From Shewanella decolorationis S12 (lineage in GTDB: Bacteria; Pseudomonadota; Gammaproteobacteria; Enterobacterales; Shewanellaceae), in the NCBI RefSeq assembly GCF_000485795.1, contig NZ_AXZL01000068.1, positions 1-64,000 on the forward strand: a stretch of 64,000 bases of DNA, read 5' to 3'. Below the pieces are notes generated by a model, which saw nothing but the letters and a program-made list of their open reading frames with translations, searched no databases and was not told the origin of the DNA. Shown here in pieces: positions 35,976-43,508 of the stretch (its first letter is position 1; each line of letters opens with the position of its first letter). Position numbers and translations under genes: made by a program.

Positions 35976-36508
35976 GCAATTCGAGTAATGGCTATTTGGC
36001 TAGTGCGTGTTGGCGTTGCTGAGATATTTGGGCTGCAATACAGCAGACAATTAGGCAAAGATCTGTACGGTTTGATGAAGTTTAGGTGAAGTAAAAGCCT
36101 TCGCCTTGTCTAAAGCCCGTTTAACTCCCGCTGAATGAATAGATATTTAATACAATTGGTATAATAACGCCTGCAACGTTTCCTGGCGGAGTCGTTTATA
36201 CATATTTTCTACCACAAGAGCTGCTTGTCATTGGGGGAGAAGAACGACACATCATTCCTGGTTTCGCGAGCACGTGCTTGCCAGAACGAACAACATCTGA
36301 TCTCGAAACGCCAACACTCCTAGAATGAACAGCATTAATTTCTGCTCGACAACATGAACTAGGTCATATTGTTCATTTTTATATGTTGATACAGACGTAA
36401 TTCTATAAAGTGACAGATTTCTGCTTATTCATTAAGACAATTGTGCCAGGGGATTCAGATTTTTTGGATGTCAAAATGTTTGACAAGGATAAAAATTGCC
36501 ATTGTCTT
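35976..36508. other. Gap between the two CsrB-like genes
   Basis: About 530 bases with no plausible gene on either strand. A TATAAT hexamer at about 36160-36165 and an AGCACGTGCT palindrome near 36270 are the only marks. Few GGA motifs, so it is not a third CsrB. Could hold a decayed gene or an unrecognised small RNA. Confidence 0.4.
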
Positions 36509-36526
36509 TGTGAGATATGTCTCACA
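36509..36526 (+). promoter_or_regulatory. UvrY/GacA-type box upstream of the second CsrB-like RNA
   Basis: TGTGAGATATGTCTCACA, with seven-base perfect arms, is 159 bases before the TAGAAT element of the second RNA. Extra TGTAAG-like half sites follow at 36531-36546. Confidence 0.82.
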
Positions 36527-36592
36527 AGTGTGTAAGTAATTTGTAAGTTCTTTGACTGACAATGACGATATTGTTTTTAATAAATTATTTTT

Positions 36593-36605
36593 AATCAAAA
36601 CGTTA
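36593..36605 (+). promoter_or_regulatory. IHF-consensus site of the second CsrB-like RNA
   Basis: AATCAAAACGTTA is a full match to WATCAANNNNTTR, in an AT-rich stretch between the UvrY box and the promoter. Confidence 0.55.
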
Positions 36606-36684
36606 ATAAATTTCCCCCTGTGTGAACTTAATATGGCACCTTAGATTTTTGGCTTTTGCGAAAGCTGGCCAGCCTTAGCTGTCG

Positions 36685-36690
36685 TAGAAT
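36685..36690 (+). promoter_or_regulatory. -10 element of the second CsrB-like RNA
   Basis: TAGAAT in CGTAGAATT, as at the first copy, with a GCGAAA string about 27 bases before it in both promoters. Start expected near 36697. Confidence 0.6.
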
Positions 36691-36697
36691 TCATTTG

Positions 36698-37123
36698 TAG
36701 ACGGAACTACAGCGAACAGGAAGTTAGCAGTCAGGATGATTGGACAGTGTTTAAGGAATAAACACTGATGGAGTGGTAAGGAGAGACTTTCAGGATGAAA
36801 GCGATGCGAACCACGGAAGGAAAGACTATCAGGGATAGATAGCCTAATTGCATAGGATTGCAATGGCACATGGAGTGCAATAGAAAGGATGCTACTGAAC
36901 CTATTTCACGGATGATGCTGGAACCGCTCAGGAAAGAGCAAGCTTGGTAAAAGGAACGCCAAGAGATAGGGAAGTACGTTGAGTACAGGGAAATATCACG
37001 GATTGAATAGGGATGCTGCAGGACGCAAGTTGACGCATGGATGGTGCAGGGAGCACGAAAATAGCGGGATAGCTTAACAGAGAACAGAAGGGCGTGGTCT
37101 TAAGACCACGCCCTTTCTTTTTT
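36698..37123 (+). ncRNA. csrB: CsrB-type regulatory RNA, second copy
   Basis: About 425 bases with about 26 GGA motifs (CAGGATG, AAGGAA, CAGGGA and similar) and no believable frame. It ends in a strong terminator. The 3' part shares with the first copy the string GGTGCAGGGAGCAC and the following GATAGCTTA-CAGAGAA region; the 5' parts have diverged. Role as for the first copy: a CsrA sponge under BarA-UvrY. Two tandem copies suggest duplication followed by divergence. Confidence 0.88.
37089..37123 (+). terminator. Terminator of the second CsrB-like RNA
   Basis: GC-rich perfect stem (37090-37100, 37103-37113) with a T-rich tract to 37123. Confidence 0.9.
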
Positions 37124-37235
37124 GGTATTCGTGCAGATAAAGCTGATTGAGTACGGATGTAGAGCCGAGCTATGGCTGAGTGTTATCTATACGACTCGGC
37201 GTTGTCTATTCAACTCAAAGGTCTACAGCAGTCAA

Positions 37236-37622
37236 TTAATGGCATTTGCCCGAGCTACAGCTACTTTGGCTGCCGCAACCACCAAACTTGCCTTTGGCCA
37301 TTGGTGCTTCTTGCCATTCTGGCTCTGGGAAAATAGGCCATTCAATCTTTTGCACTTTTTTCCCCAGCATCCAAATATGGCCGCGGTATTGGTTGATGCC
37401 ATCGGTGCTGAATTCGAATAGGTATTTTGCCTTCCAACAGATCCCTGTGGTGCCGCCAAGGCTGGGGCGAGCCGTTTCCATTGCGATGGCTAAGAGTTGT
37501 ACTTTTTGTCTACAACATTCTTTTTCGGCAAAAATACGGCTTAATTCTGCCATTTGGCGTAATTGCCAAAAGAAGGCCGCAACCACAATTAGCGCAATAA
37601 TTACCAGCAGATCTGACATCAT
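37236..37622 (-). CDS. DUF3301 membrane-anchored protein
   Basis: 128 residues. One N-terminal membrane helix (about 3-20) is followed by a conserved domain (YLFEFSTDG, EKECCRQKVQLLA) and a C-terminal tail with GGCG-SQSSCSSGKCH, a cysteine- and glycine-rich end that could bind metal. Function unknown. The ATG overlaps the stop of the DUF3549 gene by four bases (ATGA); a second ATG follows at once. Confidence 0.82.
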   Translation of the reverse strand: MMSDLLVIIALIVVAAFFWQLRQMAELSRIFAEKECCRQKVQLLAIAMETARPSLGGTTGICWKAKYLFEFSTDGINQYRGHIWMLGKKVQKIEWPIFPEPEWQEAPMAKGKFGGCGSQSSCSSGKCH

Positions 37623-38632
37623 TTACTTGTAGCCTTAAACAAGCCACCAATGGCCTGTGATAGTTGAACACTCCGATTGGGATTCCTTAATTCACCCAAT
37701 AAGTGGTTACGCAAACTGGGAATCGCCACAATATCAGCAAAGATCTGATTAAAAAAGGCTTGGGGTTGTCGCGCCAGTGCTTCGAGGTAAATACTGCGAC
37801 TCAGCTCTTGCTTTAATACGGTCCAGTTTCGGCCTGCGATGCTGATGAGTTCATTGGCCTCTAAGCGCTCGGTTTGTTGAAGATGGGCTAAGGCTTGTTG
37901 ACTCAATTCGGTATGAGAGGCGAGTGCGCGCAAGTAATAGGCTTGGTACTCGGGAGGAGCTGCCACAAACTTAGCATAAAGTTTATTCGCAAGTCCTTCT
38001 GTTAAATGCAGATGTTCGAGACATTGGCACAGGGCAATTTGCACTTCAATCGCACTATTGTCAAAACTGGCAAGGAGTTGCTGCTCGTGATCTAATTCCC
38101 CAAGGCGAACACATACGTCGCTCAAACCTTGCAGGCCAATATGCTGCCATTCACTCGGTGCAATTTGTCCCGAGAGATATTGCACTGCAAATTCATATTG
38201 AATAGAAGCGCTTAACCCTAATTGTTTACGCACTAAGGCGTTAAATACCGCCAGTTTTTCTTGGCTGGGCTTAAAGCTAAACGGATTGTTAGCGAGGCGA
38301 TCCTGTTGCTCATCGGTTAAGGGTTGAGTCGGATCTTGCCCCAGTGCCGTTAATACCATTTCAATAAACTGTGAGCGCGGCGCCGGCGAGAGCAGTCCTT
38401 GTTCGTCTAACGGTAGCTTTAGGAACCAAATAAAGTGCTGTTGGCTCTCGTTCCAAAACACGATGGCAAATTGGGCATGCCCTTGAATTGGGTAAGGGTA
38501 GGGTGTGACTAATGATTCGATTTGATGGAAGGCCAGCATATCGATGTGCTGTACTCTTCGTCCTAATTCATAGACTTGGAATTGGGTTTTGGCGGTCGTT
38601 AAAAATTGGCTAAGCGTGGTAATTTCAGTCAT
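37619..38632 (-). CDS. DUF3549 family protein
   Basis: 337 residues, cytoplasmic. The N-terminal part contains VYELGRRVQHI and a beta-rich domain; the C-terminal half is a helical, HEAT-like repeat region with alternating L/A helices. Family of unknown function restricted to gammaproteobacteria. Coupled to the DUF3301 gene. Confidence 0.82.
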   Translation of the reverse strand: MTEITTLSQFLTTAKTQFQVYELGRRVQHIDMLAFHQIESLVTPYPYPIQGHAQFAIVFWNESQQHFIWFLKLPLDEQGLLSPAPRSQFIEMVLTALGQDPTQPLTDEQQDRLANNPFSFKPSQEKLAVFNALVRKQLGLSASIQYEFAVQYLSGQIAPSEWQHIGLQGLSDVCVRLGELDHEQQLLASFDNSAIEVQIALCQCLEHLHLTEGLANKLYAKFVAAPPEYQAYYLRALASHTELSQQALAHLQQTERLEANELISIAGRNWTVLKQELSRSIYLEALARQPQAFFNQIFADIVAIPSLRNHLLGELRNPNRSVQLSQAIGGLFKATSK

Positions 38633-38763
38633 TTGGCTGCCATATCAATCAAAAAGGCTCAATAAATTGGCGACATTATAGGGGGAAGTTGTGCGCGATG
38701 GTATGATTGCCACACTTTTATCGCCTCAGTCGCAACGCTTAATTGTCGAATGACCGTGGCTTA

Positions 38764-39099
38764 ATGGACCTTATATCGATGCTTTACAGCCAAACTCAAT
38801 CCAAACTAGCCCAAATTGCCCACGAGCTACAAAGTGCCGGGCTTTGGTCTACTCGTGCGCCCAGTGATGAAGCCATGGCCAGTACGGCGCCTTTTGCCTG
38901 TGATCTTATGTCGTTAGAACAATGGTTGCAGTTTATCTTTATTCCGCGCATGCAAGCCCTTATCGATGCGGGGCAACCTTTGCCAAGCAAAATTGCGATA
39001 GCCCCGATGGCGGAACATGTGTGGTCCGAACAAGCGGCGTTAGCGCCTTTAATCGGTGTCTTAAATGAATTGGATATGTTGTTAAATGAACCTAGATGA
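38764..39099 (+). CDS. yqcC: YqcC family protein (DUF446)
   Basis: 111 residues from the ATG at 38764; a TTG 21 bases earlier or an ATG 15 bases later are alternatives, and none has a clear ribosome site. Core motif SLEQWLQFIFIPRMQALIDAG and KIAIAPMAEHVW fit YqcC, a small helical protein. It overlaps truC by 14 bases, the same neighbour as in E. coli, so it may assist tRNA modification. Confidence 0.85.
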   Translation: MDLISMLYSQTQSKLAQIAHELQSAGLWSTRAPSDEAMASTAPFACDLMSLEQWLQFIFIPRMQALIDAGQPLPSKIAIAPMAEHVWSEQAALAPLIGVLNELDMLLNEPR

Positions 39100-39940
39100 T
39101 GATTGGCTGGATATGCCAGAGGATAAATACAATCCAAGCGAGAGCGGCGAGCAGTCAGAGCCTGCGCCTGAACTGCGTATCTTGTATCAAGACGAGCACT
39201 TGGTGGCTATCCACAAACCCGCGGGATTATTGGTTCATCGCAGCTACTTAGCGCGGCGTGAGCGCTTTTTTGCGATGCAACTGACTCGGGACTTAGTTGG
39301 TTGCCATGTGTTTCCGGTACACCGTTTAGATAGACCCACCTCGGGCGTGTTGTTATTTGCTAAAAGCAGTGAGGTGGCCAACGCCCTATGCGAGCAATTT
39401 GCCAACCACAGTATTGAAAAACAATATTTGGCCTTGGTGCGTGGCAATATGCATGAGAGTGGTGTGTTGGATTATGCGCTCAAAGTCGAATTAGATGAGG
39501 TGGCTGACAAGTTTGCCAATCAAGATAAGGCCGCGCAGGACGCTGTGACTCAATATGAGCCGCTATTAAATACCGAAATTCCTTATCCGTCGGGGCGTTA
39601 TGCAACTAGTCGCTTCGCGTTAGTGAAACTGAGTCCAAAAACGGGGCGTAAGCACCAACTCAGACGCCATATGGCGCATTTACGTCACCCGATTATTGGT
39701 GATACCACCCACGGCGATGGTAAGCAAAATGCGTTTTTCCGCGCACATTTCGATATCAACCGACTGTGGCTGATTGCGAAAAAGTTAACCTTCACTCACC
39801 CGGTGACACTTGAGCGCTTAAGTATTGAAACCGAGCTTGAGCCAGAATGGGAAACCGTGTTTTCAGGACTGGGTTGGGATGATGCCGTACTTTGTTGCGA
39901 GCCAAGTGTCTTGATTGCAGAGCAAACGACGACCGTTTAA
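39086..39940 (+). CDS. truC: tRNA pseudouridine(65) synthase TruC
   Basis: 284 residues of the RluA family. Catalytic Asp82 is in HRLDRPTSG; the KIGRKHQLR-like motif is present as KTGRKHQLRRHMAHL. It modifies U65 of certain tRNAs. An N-terminal acidic extension (~25 residues) precedes the domain. Operon with yqcC. Confidence 0.93.
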   Translation: MNLDDDWLDMPEDKYNPSESGEQSEPAPELRILYQDEHLVAIHKPAGLLVHRSYLARRERFFAMQLTRDLVGCHVFPVHRLDRPTSGVLLFAKSSEVANALCEQFANHSIEKQYLALVRGNMHESGVLDYALKVELDEVADKFANQDKAAQDAVTQYEPLLNTEIPYPSGRYATSRFALVKLSPKTGRKHQLRRHMAHLRHPIIGDTTHGDGKQNAFFRAHFDINRLWLIAKKLTFTHPVTLERLSIETELEPEWETVFSGLGWDDAVLCCEPSVLIAEQTTTV

Positions 39941-40388
39941 GGCAATGCTTGTTTGGGCATTTAGGGCCTGTGGTCGCTTAAGAGGCGACTCCTAGCTTAA
40001 AGATACTTCTAGCCTAAGGCGAGTGCTGACTTAAGCTTGCATCTTGGAGATATGTCTAGTTGCATGCAATTCACTGCAACATTCGGCGGTTTTAACTAAC
40101 GGTTGCTTTGAGGTTGGATATCAAGCTGGCTAAGGTCGAGTATTCCGCCGAGGCGTTAGGCGGTAATTGCAGATTTTGCTGGGCGGCGTGAAAGTAATGT
40201 TTACGTCGTATTTGGGTGGTTTTATGTTGGTGCTTGAGGTGTTTTTGCCTATTGCTCTGTCGCATCAGTTTGCTTCCCCATGCTCAATAACTTGATTTAT
40301 AAAATTTTTACCTTGTTGCTTGCCCTAAAGCCTCACAATAAAGTAACTTCAGCTAAGTTGCGTTTACGCATGTGGCACGGAGTATATC
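39941..40388. other. Region between truC and yqcA
   Basis: 448 bases on the + strand without a gene. The minus strand carries a short reading frame at 40092-40265, listed separately. Nothing else is clear; the yqcA promoter presumably lies near 40310-40370. Confidence 0.5.
40092..40265 (-). CDS. Putative small basic protein, 57 residues
   Basis: ATG at 40265 is preceded by GGGGAAG at a spacing of 7 bases, and a TATAAA-like element lies about 25 bases further upstream. The N-terminal half is very basic and His/Gln-rich (RQKHLKHQHKTTQIRRKHYF), which suits nucleic-acid binding; the C-terminal half is an amphipathic-looking helix (EYSTLASLISNLKA). No family recognised. Chance open frame remains possible. 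Confidence 0.45.
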   Translation of the reverse strand: MRQSNRQKHLKHQHKTTQIRRKHYFHAAQQNLQLPPNASAEYSTLASLISNLKATVS

Positions 40389-40853
40389 ATGAAAAAAGTT
40401 AATCTGGTGTTCGGCACTGTGTATGGTAGCGCACAATTTACCGCCGAAACCTTAGAAAAAGCGCTGACAGAACTTGGTTATGACGCCAAATTGTGGCAAC
40501 CGAATGAAATTAGCCAATTTACGCCACCACAGGATGAGTTGTTAGTGGTGGTGACCTCGACGACAGGGCAAGGGGATTTACCCGACGATATCCAGCCTTG
40601 GTATTATCATCTTAAGGAGACGGCGCCTTATCTGCCTGAGCTGAAATACAGCGTAATCGCACTTGGTGATTCGAGTTACGATACCTTTTGCGGTGCGGGT
40701 AAATCGGTAGATGAATTGCTCAGTGAGTTAGGTGCTAAACCCGTTGTGGCGCGTCTTGAAATTGATGCCTGTGAAACCATGGAACCTGAGGTCGAAGCGA
40801 TAAAATGGCTGGAAAGCTGGAATCAAATCGTCAAATCCGAACGCGCCGCTTAG
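40389..40853 (+). CDS. yqcA: Flavodoxin YqcA
   Basis: 154 residues, short-chain flavodoxin. The FMN phosphate loop is FGTVYGSAQFTAE (residues 8-20); other loops are STTGQGDLPDD and ALGDSSYDTFCGAGK. A probable electron carrier, linked in gene order to truC as in E. coli. ATG preceded by CACGGAG. Its last 49 bases overlap the start of the PTS gene in another frame. Confidence 0.9.
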   Translation: MKKVNLVFGTVYGSAQFTAETLEKALTELGYDAKLWQPNEISQFTPPQDELLVVVTSTTGQGDLPDDIQPWYYHLKETAPYLPELKYSVIALGDSSYDTFCGAGKSVDELLSELGAKPVVARLEIDACETMEPEVEAIKWLESWNQIVKSERAA

Positions 40854-42286
40854 GTCATTTCGTTACTCAACAGTGGTTTAAATTTGCCCAGCGTTTAAGT
40901 CAGGCGCTGTTAATTCCGATTGCTATTTTACCCGCGGCGGGTGTGATGCTGGGCTTAACCGTAAGTCCAATCCCTTTTATGCCTGAGGTGCTAACCGTAT
41001 TGATGCTGGCGGTTGGCAAGCTGATTTTTGCCATCATGCCCATGTTGTTCGCGGTGGCGGTGGCGATAGGGTTTTGCCGCGATCAAGGTATCGCCGCTTT
41101 TACCGCTGTATTTGGTTATGGGGTGATGACGGCCACCTTAGCCGCATTAGCGGATCTCTACCAACTGCCGACCCAATTGCTACTTGGCATGGAAACCTTA
41201 GACACTGGGATAGCCGGTGGCATGTTGATTGGTGGCGTGACTTGCTTTGCCGTGCGCTGGAGCCAATATATTCGCCTGCCGGCGATTTTCTCCTTTTTCG
41301 AGGGGCGACGTAGCGCCTCTTTATTGATCATTCCGTTGGCGATGGGTTTAGGTTATATCCTTGCCCATGTGTGGCCGCCGTTATCTCTTTTAATCGAGCG
41401 TGTTTCCGATTGGGCCGTTTACCAAAAGCCGGCCATCGCCTTTGGTGTTTATGGCGCGTTCGAACGTTTACTCATTCCCCTTGGTTTGCATCATATCTGG
41501 AATGCGCCTTTTTATTTAGAAGTTGGCCAATACCCGTTACAGAATTCGGAGGTGGTTCGGGGGGAAGTAGCGCGCTATTTAGCGGGTGATCCGCAGGCGG
41601 GGAATTTAGCGGGCGGTTATTTGATTAAAATGTGGGGATTGCCCGCAGCGGCGCTGGCGATTTGGCGCTGTGCCGATCCCTCGGAGCGTAATCGGGTCGC
41701 GGGCATTATGCTTTCCGCTGCGGCGGCCAGTTGGCTGACAGGAGTCACAGAGCCGATTGAGTTCGCCTTTATGTTTGTGGCGCCGATTTTATTTCTTATC
41801 CATGTGGTGTTGTCGGGGCTGGCATATTTTGTCTGCATCTTACTCGATATTCACCACAGTATTGTGTTCTCCCATGGGTTGGTGGATTTCACGCTGTTGT
41901 TTTCCCTGTCGCGCAATACGGGCTGGTTTGCATTCTTAGGGCCGCTGACGGCGGTGATTTATTACCTGCTGTTTAGGGGCAGTATTTTGGCATTTAATTT
42001 AAAGACGCCAGGACGTCTCGAACCCGATGAACCCCATGGTGCCAAAGAGAGCTTAAGGGCCATCATTGCGGCATTGGGCGGTCGCGAGAATATTGTTGAG
42101 CTCAATGCTTGTCTCACCCGTTTACGTTTAAGTGTGCACTGCCCTGAGCTCGTCAATAAAGTGCGACTCAGCCAGCTCGGTGCTAAGGGCGTGATAGTGA
42201 TGGGCAAAGGTGTACAAGTGGTGTATGGCACCAAAGCCGAAACCCTACGCAAAGTCTTGCAGCGTTATTTAGATACCCGGCGTTAA
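40805..42286 (+). CDS. PTS transporter EIICB, glucose/glucoside-like (PtsG type)
   Basis: 493 residues. EIIC: about ten membrane segments from residue 30 to 405, with GLHHIWNAPFYLEVGQY and the signature GVTEPIEFAFMF. EIIB: about 415-493 with phospho-acceptor Cys436 in NACLTRLRLSV. No EIIA domain, so an EIIA-Glc in trans is needed. Closest by eye to E. coli PtsG; the true sugar is uncertain (glucose, N-acetylglucosamine or maltose-type). The ATG lies inside yqcA and its ribosome site is weak, so the exact start is not sure. Confidence 0.85.
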   Translation: MAGKLESNRQIRTRRLGHFVTQQWFKFAQRLSQALLIPIAILPAAGVMLGLTVSPIPFMPEVLTVLMLAVGKLIFAIMPMLFAVAVAIGFCRDQGIAAFTAVFGYGVMTATLAALADLYQLPTQLLLGMETLDTGIAGGMLIGGVTCFAVRWSQYIRLPAIFSFFEGRRSASLLIIPLAMGLGYILAHVWPPLSLLIERVSDWAVYQKPAIAFGVYGAFERLLIPLGLHHIWNAPFYLEVGQYPLQNSEVVRGEVARYLAGDPQAGNLAGGYLIKMWGLPAAALAIWRCADPSERNRVAGIMLSAAAASWLTGVTEPIEFAFMFVAPILFLIHVVLSGLAYFVCILLDIHHSIVFSHGLVDFTLLFSLSRNTGWFAFLGPLTAVIYYLLFRGSILAFNLKTPGRLEPDEPHGAKESLRAIIAALGGRENIVELNACLTRLRLSVHCPELVNKVRLSQLGAKGVIVMGKGVQVVYGTKAETLRKVLQRYLDTRR

Positions 42287-42442
42287 TATTGAATCTTATT
42301 GAAATTAATCGCTGCTTTATTGTGTTTAATAAAGTTAACTCACAATAAATTCACTTTTTATCACAAAAAATAAGCTTTTCATGCTGTGTGAGTGAATGGG
42401 CTATGGCACACTCAAATAAGGGACCATAGAGGAGATCAGATT

Positions 42443-43318
42443 TTGCAGTCACAGCATGAACAAGTATCGAACGCGAAACCCGCCTTAGCACGTAAAATCC
42501 TGATGACAGATTGCGCCGATGCCCAAGGGCTTATCGCCAAAATCACCAGTGTTTGCTTCAATCATCAGCTTAACATCATTAAAAACAGTGAGTTTGTGGA
42601 TAATGCTCAGGGGCGATTTTTTATGCGCACTGAGCTCGAAGGGCACTTTAACAGCGAGCAATTGCTACAAGATCTGCGGGAGGTGTTACCCGCACAAAAT
42701 CATATGACCTTGGTCAGCGCGGGTAAGAAGCGTATCGTCGTATTAGTCACCAAAGAAGCCCATTGTTTGGGTGATCTGCTGATGAAGGCCTACTATGGCG
42801 GCTTGAATGTTGAGATAGCAGCCGTGGTGGGCAACCATGATGTGTTAAGGGAATTGGTTGAAAAATTTGATATTCCTTTTCATCTAGTCAGTCACGAAGG
42901 GCTCGACAGAATTCAGCATGAGCAGGCGTTACTGGCCGCTGTGTCGCAATACGCGCCCGATTATCTGGTGCTCGCTAAATATATGCGGGTGCTGACGCCG
43001 GATTTCGTCGCCGAATATCCAAACCGTATCATCAATATCCATCATTCTTTCTTGCCAGCATTTATCGGTGCCGCACCTTACCGCCAAGCCTGGGAGCGAG
43101 GGGTAAAGATTATCGGTGCGACGGCGCATTTTGTGAATAATTGCCTCGATGAAGGGCCCATCATTAAACAGGATGTGATCCCCGTCGATCACAGTTACAG
43201 TGCGCTTGAAATGGCTAAAGCGGGGCGAGATGTCGAAAAAAGCGTCCTCAGCAAAGCATTACAACTTGTGCTGAATGAGCAAGTAGTGGTCTACGGCAAT
43301 AAGACCATTGTGTTTTAA
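42443..43318 (+). CDS. purU: Formyltetrahydrofolate deformylase PurU
   Basis: 291 residues from a TTG at 42443, chosen because GAGGAG lies 8 bases upstream; earlier in-frame codons lack such a site. N-terminal ACT domain (KILMTDCADAQGLIAKITS), C-terminal formyltransferase-like domain with NIHHSFLPAF and GATAHFV. Hydrolyses 10-formyl-THF to formate and THF, balancing one-carbon pools. Confidence 0.9.
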   Translation: MQSQHEQVSNAKPALARKILMTDCADAQGLIAKITSVCFNHQLNIIKNSEFVDNAQGRFFMRTELEGHFNSEQLLQDLREVLPAQNHMTLVSAGKKRIVVLVTKEAHCLGDLLMKAYYGGLNVEIAAVVGNHDVLRELVEKFDIPFHLVSHEGLDRIQHEQALLAAVSQYAPDYLVLAKYMRVLTPDFVAEYPNRIINIHHSFLPAFIGAAPYRQAWERGVKIIGATAHFVNNCLDEGPIIKQDVIPVDHSYSALEMAKAGRDVEKSVLSKALQLVLNEQVVVYGNKTIVF

Positions 43319-43508
43319 GTCGTTAAATTTTATTTGAGTATCCCCAGCACGCTCTTGCCTATACCGTGATGGGGATCTTATGTTTCAGTTTTAGCTTGTG
43401 GCTTACATTAGCTTTGCTATCCTTATGTTTAATAGGATTTTTGCTTTGTTCATGTCCTAATGAGTTTTTAAGTCTACATTCCTATTTTTAATCAAGGATG
43501 GAGGTTGG

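Noticed and set aside
35682-36022. Short open frames on both strands inside the first sRNA region
   Set aside because: No ribosome sites; composition is set by GGA motifs, and the CsrB-like reading explains the segment better.
37122-37632. Open frames on the + strand opposite the DUF3301 gene
   Set aside because: They mirror the minus-strand coding sequence, which has a recognisable family and operon context.
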